A DNA stretch of 27,329 nt, taken from an uncultured Prevotellaceae bacterium (GTDB lineage Bacteria; Bacteroidota; Bacteroidia; Bacteroidales; Bacteroidaceae). The stretch is taken from positions 1 through 27,329 of the forward strand of contig CAMYYX010000006.1 of NCBI GenBank assembly GCA_947303695.1. The letters are read 5' to 3'. Positions 22,943-27,329 of this stretch are shown piece after piece (within the stretch, counting starts at the first letter, position 1; each line of letters begins with the position of its first letter). The position numbers and the translations under genes were made by a program. The notes below the pieces were generated by a model. That model saw nothing but the letters and a program-made list of their open reading frames with translations, was not told the DNA's origin and did no database searches.

Positions 22943-23722
22943 CTAAAATGTGATACTACATTCTACTCCGTATGATTGAGGAGCAAGAGTTTTGTTCCAT
23001 ACCGTGGTATGCTTTTCGTGAATTACAGAAGGACGGACTTTCATGGACAGGTTCTTGCTGATGTCGAAACTTGACAATTCGGCATCCACATAGGCGTCGA
23101 TGATTGACAGTACATAGACGCCAATCATACAAAACATACTCAAGTCGCGATAGCGACGATAGTAGTTTTTCTTGCGTCGGAACATGTCCTGAATGCGTGA
23201 TAGGTTGCGACTGACATCATAGCCTTGAGGGATGAAATTCTCATAGCTGACGGTCTTAGGGTCATCGTCCATGATGTCGATATAGGCTTGTGAGTAGTCG
23301 TGATACATGGTGTTGTTCCAGTTCAGGGCATAAACACATCCAAGGAATCCTCCGTAGATGAGGGGGAGTTTCCAGTATTTTCTGTTATATATCTGTCCGC
23401 CGCCAGGAATAGCAATGGCCAACCATAATGCTTTCTTGGGTTCGGGGATAAATACCTTTTTGTCAATAAACTGCCGAATGGCTTTCTCTGTAGGGATGTT
23501 CAGCTGGGAGATGCGGATTGTACTGTCATTCGTCAGGGTGTCTGTGATGGTGATAGTCATCCTGTTACGCCTTAATTGGGCTTGAGGAATGTTGGTCTGA
23601 ATCGTGTCTTGAGCAACAGATACGAGTGGAAAGCATATCAAGGCCAAGAACCCAACAAGATGTGTGGTTCCTGGTAGGTGTGCAAACAACGGTTTACAAA
23701 TATGTCCAATCGTTCGATTCAT
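22943..23722 (-). CDS. DUF5683 membrane protein
   Basis: A 259-residue protein with an N-terminal signal-like segment (LVGFLALICFPLVSVAQ), then the DUF5683 core from about residue 92: PKKALWLAIAIPGGGQIYNRKYWKLPLIYGGF, with two hydrophobic segments, the YSQAY...RNYYRRYRDLSM-type basic stretch (here RRKKNYYRRYRDLSM), and a third hydrophobic segment CMIGVYVLSIIDAYVDAEL. Function is unknown; the GGGQIYN motif is shared with small TM2-like repeats. The start overlaps the ParA stop by ATGA. In Bacteroidales, as I recall, this gene usually follows parA-parB; here parB is absent. Confidence 0.87.
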   Translation of the reverse strand: MNRTIGHICKPLFAHLPGTTHLVGFLALICFPLVSVAQDTIQTNIPQAQLRRNRMTITITDTLTNDSTIRISQLNIPTEKAIRQFIDKKVFIPEPKKALWLAIAIPGGGQIYNRKYWKLPLIYGGFLGCVYALNWNNTMYHDYSQAYIDIMDDDPKTVSYENFIPQGYDVSRNLSRIQDMFRRKKNYYRRYRDLSMFCMIGVYVLSIIDAYVDAELSSFDISKNLSMKVRPSVIHEKHTTVWNKTLAPQSYGVECSITF

Positions 23723-24414
23723 GCGAATAACTCTGTTGCTAATTGTGTGTAATTGACCAAAAGGTCTCCATCACTCGTAATCAGGGTATGAAGCACTTTG
23801 CTACCATAACATGTGTGTATCTCCTTCAGGTTTATCGAGGTCGACCTTAATTCCGCATTGACATGGGTGATAAGAAATCCGGCAATTGTCAATTGTGGGT
23901 TCAAACTATTGCTCACGTCGTCGATGGTTCGTAACAGCTCTGCCATTCCTTCGAAGATGCTGTTGTCACATCTGATGGGAATGATTATCTCGTCTGCAGC
24001 AGCCAGCGCATTCATTGTGAGTAGTCCTAAGGACGATGGGGAGTCAATCAGAATGTAGTCGTAGCAATCTTTTACATCCTTTAATGATGCTGCTAACACC
24101 TGTTCCCTGTTGGTTTGGTTAAGGGCAGAAATCTCGAAGCCAATCAGATGTTTCCCACCAAAAGCAATGGATAATCCGTCATTCTCCACCCTCATGATGC
24201 AATCATTCAACGTAGCACGCCCTTCCATACATTCAGATAGCGGTAATACCTCTTGTGATGAGGTGTCGTAGAGGGCAATAGCGTTCGACAATGGGTCAAG
24301 GTCAATAATCAGCACCTTCTTTTTCTGGTTGGTGAGTGCTTTTCCCAGAAATGTGGTTGTAGTCGTCTTTCCGACATTCCCTTTCTGGTTAACTATTGCG
24401 ATTATTTTACCCAT
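23719..24414 (-). CDS. Divergent ParA-family ATPase (orphan, no ParB)
   Basis: A 231-residue deviant Walker ATPase. The P-loop reads KGNVGKTT (11-18) instead of KGGVGKTT, with the signature Lys11 kept; the A' motif reads DLDPLSN (38-44) instead of DADPQAN; Walker B YDYILIDSPSSLGLL is close to the family form. The C-terminus is about 25 residues shorter than chromosomal ParA/Soj (about 255): after SKVLHTLI it passes directly to LLVNYTQLATELFA, so the RNVKLSEAPSYG block that contributes DNA-contacting basic residues is missing. No ParB or parS-like site is seen. It is first in an ATGA-coupled ParA-DUF5683-Rel operon. A chromosome-segregation role is uncertain; protein positioning or regulation is an alternative. 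Confidence 0.85.
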   Translation of the reverse strand: MGKIIAIVNQKGNVGKTTTTTFLGKALTNQKKKVLIIDLDPLSNAIALYDTSSQEVLPLSECMEGRATLNDCIMRVENDGLSIAFGGKHLIGFEISALNQTNREQVLAASLKDVKDCYDYILIDSPSSLGLLTMNALAAADEIIIPIRCDNSIFEGMAELLRTIDDVSNSLNPQLTIAGFLITHVNAELRSTSINLKEIHTCYGSKVLHTLITSDGDLLVNYTQLATELFA

Positions 24415-24442
24415 GTATGCTACTCCCTTTCGCTAACGAACT

Positions 24443-24451
24443 GCAAATATA
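24443..24451 (-). promoter_or_regulatory. ParA-DUF5683-Rel promoter, -7 box
   Basis: TATATTTGC on the minus strand, matching TAnnTTTGC, 28 nt before the ParA ATG. No TTTG at -33. Confidence 0.68.
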
Positions 24452-24472
24452 GTATTTTTCGTTGGTTTCTCT

Positions 24473-24519
24473 GCTATTTTTTGCATTTTTTCTTAACTCT
24501 TAACTCTTAATTCTTAACT
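24473..24519 (+). repeat. 47-bp composite element upstream of corA (copy 1)
   Basis: Two 9-bp units (GCTATTTTT, TGCATTTTT), a T, then four 7-bp units (CTTAACT, CTTAACT, CTTAATT, CTTAACT). It aligns without gaps to 27280-27326 at 42 of 47 positions. It ends 6 bp before the corA -7 box. Confidence 0.8.
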
Positions 24520-24525
24520 TTTTCG

Positions 24526-24534
24526 TACCTTTGC
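24526..24534 (+). promoter_or_regulatory. corA promoter, -7 box
   Basis: TACCTTTGC matches TAnnTTTGC; the implied leader is about 145 nt. A four-heptamer array sits directly upstream where the -33 element would be. Confidence 0.76.
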
Positions 24535-24550
24535 ACTCGCAACGTAAAAA

Positions 24551-24604
24551 ATGTTTTATATGGACGACAGTTATCCGGCGAATAGTTTAAGTAAAGCAGG
24601 ATAG
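24551..24604 (+). CDS. Possible 17-residue upstream ORF in the corA leader
   Basis: ATG...TAG encoding MFYMDDSYPANSLSKAG, starting about 10 nt after the expected transcription start, with an A-rich run (GTAAAAA) just before the ATG. Its stop codon lies in the 5' arm of a 9-bp hairpin. It may be a leader peptide, but short ORFs arise by chance, so this is tentative. Confidence 0.35.
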   Translation: MFYMDDSYPANSLSKAG

Positions 24605-24639
24605 AGTCAGATCGAAGCATAGTAAGTTTAGACTCTATC
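24600..24639 (+). promoter_or_regulatory. corA leader hairpin
   Basis: Perfect 9-bp inverted repeat GATAGAGTC/GACTCTATC with a 22-nt loop containing ATCGAAGCA, a word nearly repeated just after the stem (ATTGAAGCA). No T run follows, so it is not a simple terminator. A regulatory role for Mg2+ transport is inferred only from position. Confidence 0.6.
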
Positions 24640-24685
24640 GATTGAAGCAAACGAATTTCCAAACTTTTAAAAAGAGTTTAAACTT

Positions 24686-25612
24686 ATGCGTACTTATTGG
24701 AATTTTAATAAGGGCATTAAGCATCTTGACCAATGGGAGTCAGGATGTTGGATTCAGGTTACCTGCCCAGTAGAAGATGACGTAAAATATCTTGTTGACG
24801 AACTGAAGATTCCAGATTATTTCTTGGAGGATATCTCCGATACCGATGAGCGCTCTCGTTATGATTATGATGAGCGTTGGTTGATGATTATCCTTCGTAT
24901 CCCACACCTTAAGAACATTGCCAGTCGTAGTCCTTATACTACGATTCCGTTGGGTGTCTTGATAAAAGACGATAAAATCATTACTGTCTGCAATCAAGAG
25001 ACGAAAATGATGGTCGATTTCATCAATCATCAGCAGCGTCGTGGCGAGGGATTCATTGATGCAACCGACCTTGTGTTCCGTCTCTTCCTTAGTGCCAGTG
25101 TGTGGTACTTGAAGTATCTGAAACAGGTGAATGGCTTGATTGAGAAGGCTAAGCGCAATCTTGATCACAACATCGATAACAAAGATTTGACCAGTCTGTC
25201 ACGTCTGCAGGATAGTCTGACTTATTTCGCTACCTCCATCCGTGGTAATGAAACCCTCTTGAGCAAGCTGAAGTTCCGCCTGCCTGTCGATGATCTTGAT
25301 GCCGAACTGATTGAAGATGTGAATATCGAGATGCAGCAGGCACGCGAGATGACAGCCATCTATGCAAACATCCTCGATTCTACGATGGACACTTATGCCA
25401 ACCTCATCAATAACAACATGAACCGTGTGATGCGTCTGCTCACCAGTCTCAACATGATCATCATGTTACCTACTTTGGTTGCTAGTCTGTTTGGTATGAA
25501 CCTCGTGAACGGTATGGAGCAGAGCAACTGGGGATTCCTTGTGGCCATCGTCATTTCAGTCATCATCACGGTGATAGGGTGGTGGTACTTCCGCAAGCGT
25601 CAATGGTTGTAA
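24686..25612 (+). CDS. corA: CorA-family magnesium/divalent metal transporter
   Basis: Pentameric inner-membrane Mg2+ (or Co2+/Ni2+) channel of 308 residues. A soluble N-terminal domain carries the long stalk helix (about 150-250; RLQDSLTYFATSIRGNETLL, IEMQQAREMTAIYANILDST, MNRVMRLLTSLN). Two C-terminal membrane helices follow, the first (MIIMLPTLVASLFGMN) ending with the diagnostic GMN motif at 270-272 and the second (GFLVAIVISVIITVIGWWYF) with the basic tail RKRQWL. The periplasmic loop reads LVNGMEQSNW, close to the family form. Own promoter with a long structured leader. Metal preference cannot be decided from the sequence. Confidence 0.94.
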   Translation: MRTYWNFNKGIKHLDQWESGCWIQVTCPVEDDVKYLVDELKIPDYFLEDISDTDERSRYDYDERWLMIILRIPHLKNIASRSPYTTIPLGVLIKDDKIITVCNQETKMMVDFINHQQRRGEGFIDATDLVFRLFLSASVWYLKYLKQVNGLIEKAKRNLDHNIDNKDLTSLSRLQDSLTYFATSIRGNETLLSKLKFRLPVDDLDAELIEDVNIEMQQAREMTAIYANILDSTMDTYANLINNNMNRVMRLLTSLNMIIMLPTLVASLFGMNLVNGMEQSNWGFLVAIVISVIITVIGWWYFRKRQWL

Positions 25613-25615
25613 ATC

Positions 25616-25665
25616 AATAGTCAATCGTTAAATTTAAATAGTAAATTGTCAATAGTTAAATAGTA
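25616..25665 (+). repeat. AATAGTN heptamer array between corA and EFR1
   Basis: Seven near-consecutive units: AATAGTC, AATCGTT, AAATTTA, AATAGTA, AATTGTC, AATAGTT, AAATAGTA. It occupies nearly all of the 59-bp gap and shares its unit with the array at 4418-4453. No TTTGC box follows it. Confidence 0.65.
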
Positions 25666-25671
25666 AATGGG

Positions 25672-26430
25672 ATGGTTTTCTATTTCTCTGGTACAGGCAA
25701 TACACGATGGGTGGCTCAGTTCCTGGCGCAGGAACTGAACGATACGCTCCGTTTCATCCCCGATGAGATAGGTGGGGATATGCATTATAAGTTGAAGGAC
25801 GGTGAACGTCTGGGCTTTGTCTTCCCTTGCTATGGTTGGGGTGTTCCTCCTTTTGTGGAACGTTTCATCGAGCAGGTCCAGATTGAGAATGTAGATTACC
25901 TCTATTTCATTACTACTTGTGGCGACGATACAGGAATGACGGCAGATATCTTCTGTGACGATGTGGCCAAGAAAGGTTGGTATTGCACGTTGGGCTATGC
26001 TGTTCAGATGCCTGAGTCTTATGTGTGCTTGCCAGGATTCGATGTCGACCCAAAAGATAAAGAGCAACTGAAACTGACCAATGCCATTAGCCGCATGAAC
26101 CAGATTATCGATGATGTAATCGATGGTCGTGGTGGTTTCGATACCATTCCCGGCGGCTTTGCTTGGGCCAAGAGCCATATCATTCGTCCTTTCTTCAACC
26201 GCTTCCTCGTCACGGCCAAGTACTTCAAGACCAATGGGGCTTGTGTGGGATGTGGAAAATGTGTCCAGGCATGCCCGTATCAGAATATCCGACTGAATGC
26301 TAACAACCTGCCCGAATGGGGTAGTGCATGCGTGCAATGTATGCGATGCTACCACCAATGTCCCCAGCGTGCCATCGAGTGGGGCATGTTCACCAAGAAC
26401 AAAGGGCAGTATCTATTTAAAGAACCATGA
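25672..26430 (+). CDS. EFR1-family flavodoxin-ferredoxin fusion
   Basis: A 252-residue cytoplasmic redox protein. The N-terminal flavodoxin-like domain has the FMN phosphate loop SGTGNTR (6-12), FPCYGWGVPP and TTCGDDTG. The C-terminus carries two complete [4Fe-4S] ferredoxin motifs, CVGCGKCVQACP (Cys 191, 194, 197, 201) and CVQCMRCYHQCP (Cys 220, 223, 226, 230). The family has no firmly assigned partner; electron transfer between a low-potential donor and a flavoenzyme is expected. The start is the ATG before VFYFSGTGNT. Its stop overlaps the GH16 start by ATGA, so the two are translationally coupled. Confidence 0.92.
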   Translation: MVFYFSGTGNTRWVAQFLAQELNDTLRFIPDEIGGDMHYKLKDGERLGFVFPCYGWGVPPFVERFIEQVQIENVDYLYFITTCGDDTGMTADIFCDDVAKKGWYCTLGYAVQMPESYVCLPGFDVDPKDKEQLKLTNAISRMNQIIDDVIDGRGGFDTIPGGFAWAKSHIIRPFFNRFLVTAKYFKTNGACVGCGKCVQACPYQNIRLNANNLPEWGSACVQCMRCYHQCPQRAIEWGMFTKNKGQYLFKEP

Positions 26431-27266
26431 AACATAACCTTCTTTTCATCCTCCTACTCTTCACTCTCCAAACTACAGCTCAGGAATCCTGGCAGTTGGT
26501 GTGGAGCGATGAGTTCGATGGTGAAGGTCGTCCCGATGAAGCCTCATGGAATTTCGAGATGGGGTTCGTGCGCAATCATGAAGACCAATGGTATCAGCCC
26601 GATAATGCTTTCCAGAAGGATGGAAAGCTGATTATTGAAGCACGACGTGAGCATCGCGACAACCCCACCTATCAGCCAGGTAGCCCTCACTGGGGATTTG
26701 CCCGTCAGTATATTGAATACACATCTTCGTGCATTACCACAGCTCGCAAACACACATTCCTTTATGGACGCCTTGAAGTGCGAGCCAAGATACCTGTTGC
26801 GAGTGGCTCATGGCCTGCTATATGGACACTTGGCACATCCATGCAATGGCCCTCATGTGGTGAAGTCGATGTGATGGAATTCTATCGTATCAACGGCGTT
26901 CCCCATCTCCTTGCCAATGCAGCATGGGGAAGCGACCAGCGTTGGAATGCTGTATGGAACAGCAAGCGGATTCCCTTCTCTCATTTCACAGAACGCGATG
27001 CCCAATGGGCAGATAAGTTTCACATCTGGCGCATGGATTGGGACGAAAAGGTCATGAAGCTCTATCTCGACGATGAACTGCTTAATACCATCGACCTCAC
27101 GAAGACCATTAACGGCCGCCTTGGTCAAGGAGCCAATCCTTTCCAACAACCCCATTACCTCCTGCTCAACCTCGCTCTTGGAGGCGATAATGGTGGAACC
27201 ATCGACGATTCCGCTTTCCCTCTTCGTTACGAAATCGATTATGTCCGCATCTATCAGCGCAAATAA
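26427..27266 (+). CDS. Glycoside hydrolase family 16 (beta-glucanase/laminarinase-like)
   Basis: A secreted retaining endo-glycosidase of 279 residues. Signal peptide MKHNLLFILLLFTLQTTAQ; then the GH16 jellyroll: WQLVWSDEFDG, NAFQKDGKLIIEAR, YTSSCITT, YGRLEVRAKIP, GSWPAIWTLG, and the catalytic GEVDVMEF with nucleophile Glu146 and acid/base Glu151 (ExDxxE, the form with an extra residue typical of laminarinase-like members). The C-terminus ends DYVRIYQRK as usual. The single domain has no carbohydrate-binding module. A beta-1,3- or mixed-linkage glucan is the likely substrate. Start overlaps the EFR1 stop by 4 nt; no other polysaccharide-utilisation genes are adjacent within the window. Confidence 0.94.
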   Translation: MKHNLLFILLLFTLQTTAQESWQLVWSDEFDGEGRPDEASWNFEMGFVRNHEDQWYQPDNAFQKDGKLIIEARREHRDNPTYQPGSPHWGFARQYIEYTSSCITTARKHTFLYGRLEVRAKIPVASGSWPAIWTLGTSMQWPSCGEVDVMEFYRINGVPHLLANAAWGSDQRWNAVWNSKRIPFSHFTERDAQWADKFHIWRMDWDEKVMKLYLDDELLNTIDLTKTINGRLGQGANPFQQPHYLLLNLALGGDNGGTIDDSAFPLRYEIDYVRIYQRK

Positions 27267-27279
27267 TCGCCTCATTCTT

Positions 27280-27326
27280 GCCATTTTTCCCATTTTTTCT
27301 TAACTTTTAACTTTTAATTCTTAACT
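27280..27326 (+). repeat. 47-bp composite element at the window edge (copy 2)
   Basis: Two 9-bp units (GCCATTTTT, CCCATTTTT), a T, and four heptamers (CTTAACT, TTTAACT, TTTAATT, CTTAACT), preceded by a further 9-bp unit CTCATTCTT. It aligns to 24473-24519 at 42 of 47 positions. A promoter box is predicted just beyond the end of the window. Confidence 0.78.
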
Positions 27327-27329
27327 TTT

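Noticed and set aside
23719..24414. ParA-like gene as plasmid or phage partition gene marking a mobile element
   Set aside because: It is ATGA-coupled to DUF5683 and followed by rel, a chromosomal order, with no integrase, transposase, replication or phage gene nearby.

Overview
The window looks like chromosomal DNA of a Bacteroidota bacterium, most likely order Bacteroidales and close to Prevotella/Segatella. The evidence is nine good matches to the Bacteroidota -7 promoter box TAnnTTTGC, A-rich start contexts without Shine-Dalgarno motifs, lineage-typical genes (SusC/BtuB-type receptor, DUF4465, DUF5683, OstA-like, EFR1 ferredoxin), and a very strongly biased ompA. The taxonomic call is inference from gene content; no rRNA is present.

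Layout. (1) 1-2871, minus strand: folP (dihydropteroate synthase), cdaA (diadenylate cyclase) and a GH105-type unsaturated-sugar hydrolase, read in that order. (2) 2946-4569, plus strand: murF, then tRNA-Leu(UAG) with its own promoter and a terminator. (3) 4774-10171, minus strand: a vitamin B12 uptake operon of promoter, cobalamin riboswitch, BtuB-like TonB receptor, BtuG-like beta-propeller lipoprotein, a secreted protein with a sorting-type C-terminal tail, a DUF4465 lipoprotein and a terminator. (4) 10322-18469, plus strand: guaB followed by an envelope/repair cluster of two parvulin chaperones, an OstA-like protein, a one-TM small protein and mutL. (5) 18590-20669, plus strand: ompA-family porin with terminator, tRNA-Pro(UGG), tRNA-Val(UAC), and a SUI1/YciH translation factor. 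(6) 20684-24451, minus strand: a divergent ParA-type ATPase, a DUF5683 membrane protein and bifunctional RelA/SpoT. (7) 24473-27266, plus strand: corA with a structured leader, then an EFR1 flavodoxin-ferredoxin and a GH16 glucanase that overlap by 4 nt.

How the genes work together. Regions 4 and 5 join outer-membrane protein folding (SurA-like), LPS transport-related OstA and a major outer-membrane protein. Region 3 is a coherent surface system for scavenging B12 under riboswitch control. Regions 1 and 6 carry the two nucleotide second-messenger enzymes (c-di-AMP and ppGpp).

The most unusual signal is in the intergenic DNA. Short tandem arrays of four 7-bp units sit 6-8 bp upstream of the -7 box of three promoters (murF, tRNA-Leu, corA), where a -33 element is expected but no TTTG is found. 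A 47-bp composite element is shared between the corA promoter and the right edge of the window. Related 9-bp and 11-bp arrays, usually four units, occur at gene ends, and one has been absorbed into the FolP C-terminus. Also notable are a ParA lacking its ParB partner and its C-terminal basic loop, an 18-bp duplicate of a tRNA-Val 3' end, and a short upstream ORF with a stop-codon hairpin before corA.
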